This document shows positions 10,981 to 19,211 of a DNA stretch of 64,000 bases, one piece after another (position 1 is the first letter of the stretch; every line of letters begins with the position of its first letter). A program made the translations under genes and the position numbers. The notes beneath the pieces are model-generated. The model saw only the letters and a program-made list of their open reading frames with translations. It did no database searches and had not been told where the DNA came from. Where the stretch lies: the NCBI RefSeq assembly GCF_020880815.1, contig NZ_JAJITD010000001.1, positions 682,001 to 746,000 on the forward strand, given 5' to 3'. This DNA is from Paraburkholderia sejongensis (GTDB lineage: Bacteria > Pseudomonadota > Gammaproteobacteria > Burkholderiales > Burkholderiaceae).

Positions 10981-11784
10981 TCACGGCCGCTCGCCGCGCG
11001 CGAGCCGCGCGTCGATCTCGTAGACCACCGGCAGCAGATCGGCGACGCTGTCGATCACGTAATGGGCGCCCGCCGCTTTCAGGCAATCGATGGCCCGCGC
11101 GCGGCGCGCGGCGAACTCGTCGGCTGGCAGCGCCTTCACCTCGGCTTCGCTCAGCCCGAGCGCATTGCCGCTCACTGCGACGCCGACCGCCCACGTGCCG
11201 GCGTTGATCCCCTCCTCGATGCCGACCCCGGTATCGTCGACCTTGATCGTTTCGCTCGCGCGCCACACGCCCAGCTGCGGCAGCGTCCGGTAGATCATGT
11301 ACGGCGACGGCCGCCCTTGCGGCGTGTCGCCGGTGCACACGATGCTGTCCGGCGAAAAACCCTGCGCGGCCGCGCCCGGCACGATTTCGTCGATGATCTC
11401 ACGGGTATAGCCGGTGGTCGTGCCGATCCGCACACCGTCCTCGCGCAACGCGCTCGCGACCTGCGCGACGCCCGGAATCACCGCGCTGTAACTCGCCGCG
11501 ACCGCGACGTTCTTCGGCACGAATACGTCGTACACCGCATCGATATCGGCTTCGCCCGGCGCGTGGCCGTATTTGTCGGTCCATGCGCGCGCGACGCGCG
11601 GCAGCGCCAGCAGCGCCGCGATATGCGGACGCTTGGCCATGCCCATCGGGCCGCGCGCTTCGTCGATCGTGATCGGCACGCCGAACTGCTCGAAGGTCTC
11701 GACGAACGCGCCCATCGGCGCGCGCGAACCGTAGTCGACCACCGTGCCGGCCCAATCGAAAATCACCGCCTTGACGTGTTTCAT
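10981..11784 (-). CDS. phnX: phosphonoacetaldehyde hydrolase
   Basis: A HAD-superfamily enzyme that cleaves the C-P bond of phosphonoacetaldehyde to acetaldehyde and phosphate, the second step of 2-aminoethylphosphonate use. The 267-residue length fits the family. The nucleophile motif is AVIFDWAGTVVDYGS near residues 5-19 and the late acidic motif is KVDDTGVG. I use the ATG at 11784 because the family starts just before this motif; a longer frame reaches 11865. It follows phnW in one operon. Confidence 0.95.
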   Translation of the reverse strand: MKHVKAVIFDWAGTVVDYGSRAPMGAFVETFEQFGVPITIDEARGPMGMAKRPHIAALLALPRVARAWTDKYGHAPGEADIDAVYDVFVPKNVAVAASYSAVIPGVAQVASALREDGVRIGTTTGYTREIIDEIVPGAAAQGFSPDSIVCTGDTPQGRPSPYMIYRTLPQLGVWRASETIKVDDTGVGIEEGINAGTWAVGVAVSGNALGLSEAEVKALPADEFAARRARAIDCLKAAGAHYVIDSVADLLPVVYEIDARLARGERP

Positions 11785-11812
11785 CGTGTCGATCCTCAGC
11801 AATGCCAATCTG

Positions 11813-11840
11813 TGTGTGTCGAATCGTGTGTGTCGAATGC
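11813..11840. repeat. 14-bp tandem duplication between phnW and phnX
   Basis: GTGTGTGTCGAATC is followed directly by GTGTGTGTCGAATG, two copies differing at the last base. It lies in the 77-base gap between the two phn genes and has no obvious function. Confidence 0.8.
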
Positions 11841-11861
11841 CGCTGCTGCCTGCCGCCAGGC

Positions 11862-13148
11862 TCACGCGGCCTGTGCGAGCGCCTGGCGTTCCGCGAGCGC
11901 GGCGGCGGGCGGCGCGGCGTCAGTCACACCCATTGCGCGCAGCGTCTGCGCGCACGCATCGACCACCCTGCGCATCACCTGCGCGTCCACTTGCCCGATG
12001 CAGCCGATGCGAAAGCTGTCCACCGCGGTCAGCTTGCCCGGATAGATGATGAAGCCTTGTTGTTTCATCAGTTCGTAAAAGCGCGAGAATTCGAACGCCG
12101 GCTGCGCGGGCGAAAAAAACGTCACGATGACCGGCGAGCGCCAGTGCGCGCTCAGGAGCGGCTCGAAGCCGAGCGCGCGCATCCCGTCGACCAGCACGTC
12201 GCGATTGTTCTCATAGCGCGCGAGCCGCGCCGGTCGGCCGCCCTCCAGCTCGAAAAGCCGCAGCGCCTCGACGAACGCGGCGACGGTATGGGTCGGCGGC
12301 GTGAAGCGCCATTGGCCGGTGCGGTTCATCACGTCCCATTGATCGTACAGATCGAGCGCGAGCGAATGGCTGCGGCCGCGCGCTTCACGCAGCGCGCTCT
12401 TGCGCGCGATCACGAAGCCAAAACCGGGCACCCCTTCGATGCACTTGTTCGCCGACGACACGAACGCGTCACACGCGATGTCGCGCACGTCGAGCGGCAG
12501 CGCGCCGAACGCGCTCATCGAATCGATCAGCAGCTTGCGGCCGTGCTGCGCGACCGCCGCGGCGATTTCGTCGAGCGGATTGAGGATGCCGGAGCTGGTT
12601 TCGCAATGAATCGCGACCACGTGCGTGATGCCCGGATCGGCGTCCAGCATGCGCGCGACTTCGGCGCCGCGCGGCGGCAGGTAGTCGCCCTTGTCGAGCA
12701 GCGTGCAGCGGCGGCCAAGATAGCCGAGCGTCGCGGCCGCGCGCTTGCCGTACGCGCCGTTCGCGAGCACCAGCGCGTGGCCGTCGCGTGGGATCAGGCT
12801 GCCGAGCATCGCTTCGACGCAGTAGCTGCCGCTGCCCTGCAACGGCACGCAGTCGTAGTCGCCCGCGCTGTCGCCGGCGATTTCGAGCAGGCGCGCGCGC
12901 AGTTGCGCGGTCATCGCGCGGAAGTCGCCGTCCCACGAGCCCCAGTCTCGCAGCATCGCCTGTTTGGTCGCGAGCGCCGTGCTCAACGGGCCCGGGGTCA
13001 GCAGATACGGTTCGCCGCCGGCTGGTGCGGCGCAGCTTGCGGTGCCGGTGGTGCGGACGCTGCTGCCGCTGCTGCCGTCCGTGCTCGTGCCGCAGCTTGC
13101 CGCGGGTGCGGCCGATACCGCCGGCGAACCGCCGATCACGCTTTCCAT
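11862..13148 (-). CDS. phnW: 2-aminoethylphosphonate--pyruvate transaminase
   Basis: A PLP-dependent class V aminotransferase converting 2-aminoethylphosphonate and pyruvate to phosphonoacetaldehyde and alanine. Family landmarks are LLTPGPLST near residue 50, IHCETSSGILNP, the PLP-binding Asp region LLIDSMSAFG and the lysine motif SSANKCIEGVPG. At 428 residues it is about 60 longer than typical PhnW, because of a low-complexity Ala/Ser/Gly N-terminal extension of about 45 residues. I use the ATG at 13148; a frame from 13205 is possible. It is first in the phnW-phnX operon and divergent from a LysR gene. Confidence 0.94.
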   Translation of the reverse strand: MESVIGGSPAVSAAPAASCGTSTDGSSGSSVRTTGTASCAAPAGGEPYLLTPGPLSTALATKQAMLRDWGSWDGDFRAMTAQLRARLLEIAGDSAGDYDCVPLQGSGSYCVEAMLGSLIPRDGHALVLANGAYGKRAAATLGYLGRRCTLLDKGDYLPPRGAEVARMLDADPGITHVVAIHCETSSGILNPLDEIAAAVAQHGRKLLIDSMSAFGALPLDVRDIACDAFVSSANKCIEGVPGFGFVIARKSALREARGRSHSLALDLYDQWDVMNRTGQWRFTPPTHTVAAFVEALRLFELEGGRPARLARYENNRDVLVDGMRALGFEPLLSAHWRSPVIVTFFSPAQPAFEFSRFYELMKQQGFIIYPGKLTAVDSFRIGCIGQVDAQVMRRVVDACAQTLRAMGVTDAAPPAAALAERQALAQAA

Positions 13149-13212
13149 GTGTAGAACTCCGTCGTGCGAGGTCGATGGTTCACACAGTAGCGAAACGGCT
13201 TTCATCGGTAAA

Positions 13213-13227
13213 ATCGATATAATCGAT
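13213..13227. promoter_or_regulatory. candidate LysR operator between phnW and its regulator
   Basis: ATCGAT-ATA-ATCGAT is a perfect inverted repeat, followed by a further GATATCG at 13231-13237. It sits in the 124-base divergent gap where a LysR-type T-N11-A site would be expected. The plus strand also reads TATAAT here, so it may overlap a -10. Confidence 0.5.
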
Positions 13228-13272
13228 GCCGATATCGTAAAAACTTATCCCTCTCTAAACCACGAGGCACAG

Positions 13273-14157
13273 GTGCAATACGCGCAATTGCGGGCCTTTC
13301 ATGCGGTCGCGGAACACGGCGGTTTTTCGAAGGCGGCGCAGGCGTTGTCGCTGACCCAGCCGGCGGTGTCCGATCATGTGCGGCGGCTCGAACAGGATTA
13401 CGGCGTCAAGCTGTTCGAGCGCGGACCGCGTGGCGTCGAGACCACCGAACTGGGGCTGCGCCTGTTCAGCGTCACGCGTCAGATGCGCAGCTGCGAGCGC
13501 GACGCACGCCAGTTGCTCGAATCGGCGGGCGGACTCGAATCCGGCTCGCTGTCGCTGGCGGCCGACGCGCCCGATCTCGCGGTCGCGCTGATCGGCGCGT
13601 TCCGGCGGCGTCATCCGGGCATCGTCGTGACGTTGTCGATTGCGAACGCGGCCGAGTGCATGCAGCGGGTGCTGTCGAGCGCGGTCGATGCGGCGATCAC
13701 CGCCGCGCCGCAGGTGCATAGCCGGCTCGATGCACGGGTGCTGCGGCGCGAGCCGCTGGTCGCGATGGTGCCGGCCAGTTCGCCGGCCGCGAAAAAACGC
13801 CGTCTCAGCTATGCAGAACTCGTCAGACAGCCGATGATTTTCCGCGAGCCGCAATCGGTCACGCAGCAACTGCTCGAAATCGAGCTGGTGCGCGCGTCAT
13901 TGCAGGTCGAGCCGGTGCTGTACGTGGACGGTCGCGAGGCGCTGGAAGAAGCGGTCGCGCAAGGGATGGGGGTCGGCGTGATCGCGCGCGCGGAGTTCAA
14001 GGAGTCGCGGCGCATCCGCATGGTGCCGCTGCGGGACTGCCAGGTGCAGATGATCGAATCGCTGACGCGGCTCGCCGAGCGGCCGGGATCGAATCTGCTC
14101 GATGCGCTGTTTGCGGTGGCGAGCGAAAGTCTGGATGGCGATGAGGAGCTGCTATAG
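13273..14157 (+). CDS. LysR family regulator, probable phnWX activator
   Basis: A 294-residue LysR protein. The helix-turn-helix falls at residues about 3-60 (AEHGGFSKAAQALSLTQPAV is its core) and the substrate-binding domain follows. I choose the GTG at 13273, which has a GAGG at 13264-13267 and gives the standard N-terminus (QYAQLRAFHAV). It is divergent from phnW, the usual arrangement for a LysR activator of 2-aminoethylphosphonate genes. The inducer is inferred, not seen. Confidence 0.88.
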   Translation: MQYAQLRAFHAVAEHGGFSKAAQALSLTQPAVSDHVRRLEQDYGVKLFERGPRGVETTELGLRLFSVTRQMRSCERDARQLLESAGGLESGSLSLAADAPDLAVALIGAFRRRHPGIVVTLSIANAAECMQRVLSSAVDAAITAAPQVHSRLDARVLRREPLVAMVPASSPAAKKRRLSYAELVRQPMIFREPQSVTQQLLEIELVRASLQVEPVLYVDGREALEEAVAQGMGVGVIARAEFKESRRIRMVPLRDCQVQMIESLTRLAERPGSNLLDALFAVASESLDGDEELL

Positions 14158-14190
14158 CACGGTATTGCGTGGGCGGTGGCCGCGCTTCGA

Positions 14191-14268
14191 GCTCCAATTC
14201 GGGGCTCCAATTGGGGGCTCGAATTCCGGGCTTCAATTCTGAGCTGTAATTCCGGGCTTCAAATAAAG
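14191..14268. repeat. 13-bp tandem repeat, six units
   Basis: Six consecutive 13-base units start at 14191, 14204, 14217, 14230, 14243 and 14256, with consensus GCTCCAATTCNGG. The last unit is degenerate. It lies between the phn regulator and an SDR gene, outside any convincing gene. The 14158-14418 gap otherwise shows nothing I can name. Confidence 0.85.
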
Positions 14269-14418
14269 CAGCACCGCAGCCTCGTCACGCGGCGGAGCGT
14301 GCACGTTACCCGGACCAAGCGCGCCGGATAACCGGCGCGGCCTTTCATCCCCTGGCCGCGCCGCCCAACTTTCATCGGGCCCGACGGCCGCGCCACCGCG
14401 ACCGTCCAGTCCCTTCGC

Positions 14419-15165
14419 TTAACGCGAGCCGCCGCTCGCGATCAGGCTTTCTCCGGTCAACCAGCGCGCGTCATCCGATGCGAGGAAGGCCACCACATCC
14501 GCGATATCGTCCGGCTTGCCGATGCGCCCGAGCGGCGTCGTGCTGACCGCCCACGTTTCGAAGTCCGAACCGATCACGCCCGCGCTATGGGTGCCTTCGG
14601 TTTCGACCATGCCCGGATTGACCGAATTGACGCGGATCTTGCGCGGGCCGAGTTCTTTCGCGAGCACGCCGGTGATCGCATCGACCGCACCCTTGGTCGC
14701 CGTGTAGACCGCGGTGGTCGCCGGCGTGATGCGGCTCACCACCGAGCTGATGTTGACGATGCTGCCGCCTTCGCCCAGATGCTTGACGGCCGCCTGGGTC
14801 ACCAGCAACAGTCCGAGCACGTTGACGTCGAAATGTTTATGGAAATGCGCTTCGGTGATGTCCTCGATCGCCGCGAACTCGTAGACGCCCGAGTTGTTGA
14901 CGAGAATGTCGAGCCGGCCATACGTTTCGACCGCGGCGTCAACGATACCCTTCGCGTCCGCCGCTTTCGACACGTCGCCGCCGACCGCGACCGCATTGCC
15001 GCCGGCCGCGACGATGTCGGCGACCACCTTGTCGGCGCCGGCCCGGCTCGACGCGTAGTTGACCACCACCGATGCGCCCTGCGCCGCCAATGCCTTCGCA
15101 ATCGCCGCACCGATGCCCTTCGATGCACCCGTTACAACCGCTACCTTGCCTGTGAGCTTGCTCAT
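14419..15165 (-). CDS. SDR family oxidoreductase (FabG/glucose-1-dehydrogenase-like)
   Basis: A 248-residue classical short-chain dehydrogenase. The NAD(P) motif TGASKGIGAA is near residues 12-21, NNSG replaces the usual NNAG near 88, and the catalytic Ser and YTATK motif are present. The ATG at 15165 has TTGAGGA upstream, which decides it over longer frames. The C-terminus SLIASGGSR is typical of the family. Substrate is unknown and no pathway partner is adjacent. Confidence 0.9.
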   Translation of the reverse strand: MSKLTGKVAVVTGASKGIGAAIAKALAAQGASVVVNYASSRAGADKVVADIVAAGGNAVAVGGDVSKAADAKGIVDAAVETYGRLDILVNNSGVYEFAAIEDITEAHFHKHFDVNVLGLLLVTQAAVKHLGEGGSIVNISSVVSRITPATTAVYTATKGAVDAITGVLAKELGPRKIRVNSVNPGMVETEGTHSAGVIGSDFETWAVSTTPLGRIGKPDDIADVVAFLASDDARWLTGESLIASGGSR

Positions 15166-15456
15166 GATCGTGTCCTCAAATAGGGTTCGCGCCGGCGTGC
15201 CTCGCGGGAAGTCGCGGGGATCACACGCCGCTGAAGCTGGAGATGCAGTGGCGCTGTCACTGGACACAATGTAGTGTTGCGGGCGTGGGCGATAAAGCGG
15301 CTGGCGGCGAATTGATCGGCCGGTTGCGGCGAACAATCGATGCGGAGCCAGTTGACTCGAGTGGTTTACGAATGGCTTGCGGGCGCTGGTTCCGAAGTGG
15401 CATCACGCACACCAACGCAACAGCGCGGAGGTCGGGCGCAAGGGCTTGCAGCATGC

Positions 15457-15480
15457 AATAAAAAGGACGCCCGTGGGCGC
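15457..15480 (-). terminator. possible terminator after the small membrane ORF
   Basis: On the minus strand CGCCC-AC-GGGCG (a tight hairpin that probably opens to a larger loop) is followed by TCC and TTTTTATT. It lies 65 bases after the small ORF stop. Confidence 0.35.
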
Positions 15481-15544
15481 GAGCGAAGCGCTGAAAGCGG
15501 CCACCTCCGTCGCCACAGGCCCCACCCGACTGCCCCATCCGACC

Positions 15545-15631
15545 TCACTGCCTGAGCAGCAGCGCAAGCTGCAAAGCCAGGCTCGCCAGCACCGCGAGCG
15601 CGCCAACCGTATCCAGCACCACGGACCACAC
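15545..15631 (-). CDS. candidate 28-residue single-span membrane peptide
   Basis: A GTG-started ORF of 28 codons encodes a nearly uninterrupted hydrophobic helix (residues about 2-26, rich in Leu/Val/Ala) ending in RQ. The strongest evidence is a GGAGGAG Shine-Dalgarno sequence on the minus strand ending six bases before the GTG, and a terminator-like hairpin downstream. Its size and shape match small membrane proteins that sit beside larger transporters or kinases, but I cannot name a family and no partner gene is adjacent. Conservation is untested. Confidence 0.45.
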   Translation of the reverse strand: MWSVVLDTVGALAVLASLALQLALLLRQ

Positions 15632-16013
15632 GATTCTCTCCTCCGATATGCGCGGCCAACCCGCCTTAGTTAAACGAAGGCATGCGCGATCAATTGAATC
15701 CCCAAGCCCGGCAGACAGGCAAAAAACCAGCGCCGGAAAACGATCGCGCTGATTCGTCCGCGCACGCGTTGGCCGAGGCACATGCCGGCTTGTCGCCCAC
15801 ACAAGCCGCGGCGATAAGCCTGCTTGACACGGGATGCCGGCGATTGTGCTGTGCGCTCCGGCGCTTCACAATGCGTAAGATACGTAGCGTGACTTAGTTT
15901 CAGCCTAATGCACAATCGCGCTTCGGCGTGACAGCGGCGGCCCGATCGACGCCTGCGCACGATCCCGGCACGCCCTCACGTGCGCACCCGCGCCAACCCG
16001 ACCGTCCAATCCC
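15632..16013. other. intergenic stretch with no clear gene
   Basis: 382 bases between the small membrane ORF and a LysR gene. Short open frames here have Arg/Ala-rich shadow composition and no convincing ribosome-binding sites. It presumably holds divergent promoters, which I could not place with confidence. Confidence 0.5.
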
Positions 16014-16925
16014 ATGCGCTTCGACCTCATCGACCTGCGGCTCTTCCTGCACATTCTCGACACCGGCAGCATCACGCATGGCGCGACGCGCGCGAACATG
16101 TCGCTGCCGTCGGCCAGCGCGCGGCTGCGCGGGATGGAGGACGCGCTCGGCATGCCGCTGCTCGAACGCGGCCGGCGCGGCGTCGAGTCGACGCCGACCG
16201 GCGACACGCTCGCGCATCACGCGCGTCTCGTGCTCGGCCAGATCGACCGGATGCAGGGCGAGCTCGGCGAGCATCAGCAGGGCCGCCGCGCGTGCATCCG
16301 CCTGTGGACCAACACCGCGGCGCTGACCGAATTCCTGCCGTCGGCGATCGGCGCGTTTCTGCGCGATCACCCGAACGTGCAGATCGATCTGAAGGAGCGC
16401 CAGAGCAGCGAGACCGTGAAGGCGGTGCTGACCGGCGCGGCCGAACTCGGCATCGTCTCCGATGCGGTCGAGCACGGCGCGTTGCAGACGCTGCCGTTCG
16501 CGATCGACCGGATGGTGCTGGTCACGAGCCGCGACGACCCGCTTGCCGGCCGCCGCCGTGTCGCGCTCGCGGACCTTGGCACGCGCGAGTTCATCGGCCT
16601 CGCCGCCGACAGCGCGCTGCACACCTACCTCGGAGAGCGCGCGCTGCTGGCCGGCCAGGCGCTCAGCTATCGCGCGAACGTGCGCACTTTCGACGGCATC
16701 TGCCGGATGGTCGAACAGGGTGCGGGCATCGGCATCGTGCCGGCCACCGCGGCGCGGCGCTATCGCGGCACGCCGGGCATCCGCACGATCGAACTGAGCG
16801 ACCCGTGGGCAACGCGCCGTCTGCTGATCTGCATGCGCGAGCTGCAGACAATGCAGAGAGCCGAAAAAGCGCTGGTCCGGCATCTGACCCAGGGCCGCCC
16901 GGGTCTGTCGGGAACCGGCTCGTAG
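16014..16925 (+). CDS. LysR family transcriptional regulator
   Basis: A 303-residue LysR regulator. The helix-turn-helix spans residues about 4-62, with the unusual recognition stretch HGATRANMSLPSASARLRGM. The effector domain follows (TAALTEFLPSAIGAFLRDHP; EQGAGIGIVPATAARRY). No metabolic gene is adjacent or divergent, so the target is unknown. A second LysR gene begins 113 bases downstream on the same strand. Confidence 0.9.
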   Translation: MRFDLIDLRLFLHILDTGSITHGATRANMSLPSASARLRGMEDALGMPLLERGRRGVESTPTGDTLAHHARLVLGQIDRMQGELGEHQQGRRACIRLWTNTAALTEFLPSAIGAFLRDHPNVQIDLKERQSSETVKAVLTGAAELGIVSDAVEHGALQTLPFAIDRMVLVTSRDDPLAGRRRVALADLGTREFIGLAADSALHTYLGERALLAGQALSYRANVRTFDGICRMVEQGAGIGIVPATAARRYRGTPGIRTIELSDPWATRRLLICMRELQTMQRAEKALVRHLTQGRPGLSGTGS

Positions 16926-17038
16926 CCAAGCTGTTGCTATCATTCGATGCCTTCGCGCACAGCCGGACCGCGATACACGCAATACAGTCAACGCACGCGA
17001 CACGCGCACGACAAGACGACCAGACCTCAGGGGCATGC

Positions 17039-17941
17039 ATGGAATTTCGCCAACTTCGCTACTTCATCGCGGTCGCCGAGGAAATGAACATCACACGGGC
17101 GGCCAATCGCCTGCATATGACGCAGCCGCCGCTGTCGCGGCAGATCCAGCAAATCGAGGAAAGCGTCGGCCTGCCGCTGTTCGAGCGCGGCTCGCGGCCG
17201 TTGCGGCTCACCGAGGCCGGGCGGATTTTCTATACGCAGGCGAAACGTCTGATCGATGAAGCCGACGAGCTCGCGCCGCTCACGCGCCGGCTAGCGCAAC
17301 TGGCCGAGCGGATCGTGATCGGCTTCGTGCCGTCGACGCTATACGGCGCGTTGCCGGCGGTGATCCGCGCGTTCCGCGAGGCCGCGCCGCATATCGAGCT
17401 GTCGCTGATCGAGATGTTCACGATCGAGCAGCTGGCCGCGCTCAAAGGCGGCCGTATCGACGTCGGCTTCGGGCGGCTGCGTTTCGACGACGCGCAGCTC
17501 GCGCGCGAAGTGCTGGTCGAGGAACCGATGATCGCCGCGCTGCCGCAGGACCATCCGCTCGCACGCCAGAAAAAGCCGCTGACGCTCGCGGCGCTCGCCG
17601 AGGAAACGCTGATCGTCTATCCGAGCACGCCGCGGCCGAGTTACGCGGACCAGCAGATTTCGGCGCTGCACGACCAGGCGCTCGAACCGAAAGCGATTCA
17701 CGAAGTGCGGGAATTGCAAACCGCGCTGGGTCTGGTCGCCGCGCAAGTGGGCGTGTGTCTGGTGCCGCAAAGTGTCGAGGGTTTGCGCGCGCATGGCGTC
17801 GCGTACCGGCAGATTCCGTCGGCGAACGCGGCCTCGCCGATCATCATGAGTCGACGGCTGCAGGACGAGTCGCCGGCGACGACGCTGATGTGTTCGCTCG
17901 CGCGGCAACTATTCAAACGGACCGAGCCGGCGAGCCGCTGA
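17039..17941 (+). CDS. LysR family regulator, CatR/BenM-like
   Basis: A 300-residue LysR protein. The N-terminus MEFRQLRYFIAVAEE and helix-turn-helix TRAANRLHMTQPPLSRQIQQ are typical of the CatR/BenM/CbnR branch, whose members respond to muconate or benzoate-type effectors. The ATG at 17039 follows a short GGGG run. No catabolic operon lies next to it, so any aromatic-compound role is inference from branch similarity only. Confidence 0.9.
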   Translation: MEFRQLRYFIAVAEEMNITRAANRLHMTQPPLSRQIQQIEESVGLPLFERGSRPLRLTEAGRIFYTQAKRLIDEADELAPLTRRLAQLAERIVIGFVPSTLYGALPAVIRAFREAAPHIELSLIEMFTIEQLAALKGGRIDVGFGRLRFDDAQLAREVLVEEPMIAALPQDHPLARQKKPLTLAALAEETLIVYPSTPRPSYADQQISALHDQALEPKAIHEVRELQTALGLVAAQVGVCLVPQSVEGLRAHGVAYRQIPSANAASPIIMSRRLQDESPATTLMCSLARQLFKRTEPASR

Positions 17942-18014
17942 AGCCGTGAGCGGTTGCACGAGCGCGCGGATCAACGGCTCAGCGCTCCACCAACCGGACC
18001 GCTAACGAAACAAA

Positions 18015-18044
18015 AAACCCGGCACCATGCTGCGTGCCGGGTTT
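18015..18044 (-). terminator. Rho-independent terminator of the lipoprotein operon
   Basis: An 11-bp stem (AAACCCGGCAC / GTGCCGGGTTT) with a loop of about 8 bases is followed on the minus strand by a T-run. It is 36 bases after the DUF799 stop. Confidence 0.8.
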
Positions 18045-18079
18045 CCTTCAATCGTGCAACGGGCTGCTTGCCGCGCCGC

Positions 18080-18751
18080 TCAGTCCGTGCCGAACTTCGG
18101 CGAGCGCGGGCCATACAACAGCCCATCGGGCGGGCCGGCTCCCAGCAGCCGCTCGCTGGTCAGGCCGGCGACAGCGTGGCTCTCGTCCGACAGCGAATGC
18201 GCAACCTGCTTGACCGCCGCCTGCACCAGCGCGCCGATTACGCCGCCCGCATTGACCGAGACGCCGCCGAGTTCCTTGCCGCTGGCGGTGGCCGTTTTCT
18301 GCCACAGCACGTCGCCGCTTTTCAGATCGACCAGCTTTGCCGACGCGGACACCACCGTATTCGAGTCGACCACGCGATAGACCGAACCGTACTGCGTGAT
18401 CTTCGAAAACAGCACCGCGTCCGCACCGAAAATCTCGCGCAGCCTGGCCGGCGACACCTGTTCGATATCGGCCGGCGCGGACAGACCGTTCTGCTTGAAG
18501 GTCTTCTCCATCAGCGCGACCGGAATCACGTAGTAGCCGGCTTCGGCGAGCGGCTTGGTCATTTGCGACAGCGTGCCCTCCGACGCCTTCACGTCGGTCG
18601 TGTCGTTGAGCGGCGGCAACACCAGAATCGAGCGCGGCTGCGCCTGTTTGAACGCGGTGTAATCGACGTGACGCGGCTGCGTCGCGCACGCGGCGAACAG
18701 ACCAAGGATCGACAGCGCCGCGACGAGCTTCAGGGAAATCAGTTTCAGCAT
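18080..18751 (-). CDS. DUF799 (GNA1162-type) lipoprotein
   Basis: A 223-residue predicted lipoprotein. The signal peptide ends in lipobox LFAAC, with Cys22 as the lipidation site. The body contains the ILVLPPLNDTTDVKA stretch typical of DUF799/GNA1162 proteins. It is last of three lipoprotein genes in the order CsgG-like, DUF4810, DUF799. The same trio occurs in Neisseria, which suggests an envelope complex. Its function is not established. Confidence 0.88.
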   Translation of the reverse strand: MLKLISLKLVAALSILGLFAACATQPRHVDYTAFKQAQPRSILVLPPLNDTTDVKASEGTLSQMTKPLAEAGYYVIPVALMEKTFKQNGLSAPADIEQVSPARLREIFGADAVLFSKITQYGSVYRVVDSNTVVSASAKLVDLKSGDVLWQKTATASGKELGGVSVNAGGVIGALVQAAVKQVAHSLSDESHAVAGLTSERLLGAGPPDGLLYGPRSPKFGTD

Positions 18752-18761
18752 GGCGTGGCTC

Positions 18762-19130
18762 TCAAGGTTGGGCGGACTTCTTCTTCAGCAGGAAGTCCAT
18801 GTAGGTCGACGACTCCGGAAACAGCTGCCGCTCGGCGACGAACTGCTGCTCGGCCTGCTGGCCCTTGCCGACGCTCGCGTACAGCATGCCCAGATGCGCA
18901 TGGAAACCGGGCGGCGGCGTCGCGCCCTTCGCGGTGATCGTTTGCAGCGCTTTTTCGAGCGCGTCGATCTGCTGCTCGGGACTCGACTGTCCCTTGAAGT
19001 ATTCGTAGACCTGCGGCTGATAGCCGTCCCATCGATAAAGCGACACGGGCTGTTGCGCCGCGCAGCCGCCGAGCAACGCGGCGAGCGCGACGAGCGGCAG
19101 CCACGCGCGGTTCGTGAGGGTGAGTTTCAT
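18762..19130 (-). CDS. DUF4810 lipoprotein
   Basis: A 122-residue predicted lipoprotein with signal peptide and lipobox LLGGC (Cys about residue 23). The mature part has the LYRWDGYQPQVYEYFK stretch of DUF4810 and a TPR-like helical pair (residues 50-110). It is the middle gene of the trio, 10 bases before the DUF799 gene. It probably acts in the periplasm with its neighbours (inference). Confidence 0.87.
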   Translation of the reverse strand: MKLTLTNRAWLPLVALAALLGGCAAQQPVSLYRWDGYQPQVYEYFKGQSSPEQQIDALEKALQTITAKGATPPPGFHAHLGMLYASVGKGQQAEQQFVAERQLFPESSTYMDFLLKKKSAQP

Positions 19131-19211
19131 TGGCGAAAACGTGATCGGTTTTTTATCCGCTGCGGCGTGGCAGCGCGTGTGGATCGAGCTCGCGCAGTGC
19201 GTGCCGCGTGT

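Noticed and set aside
15682..15897. 71-codon plus-strand frame before the LysR gene
   Set aside because: No ribosome-binding site, mixed low-complexity composition, and it covers a likely promoter region.
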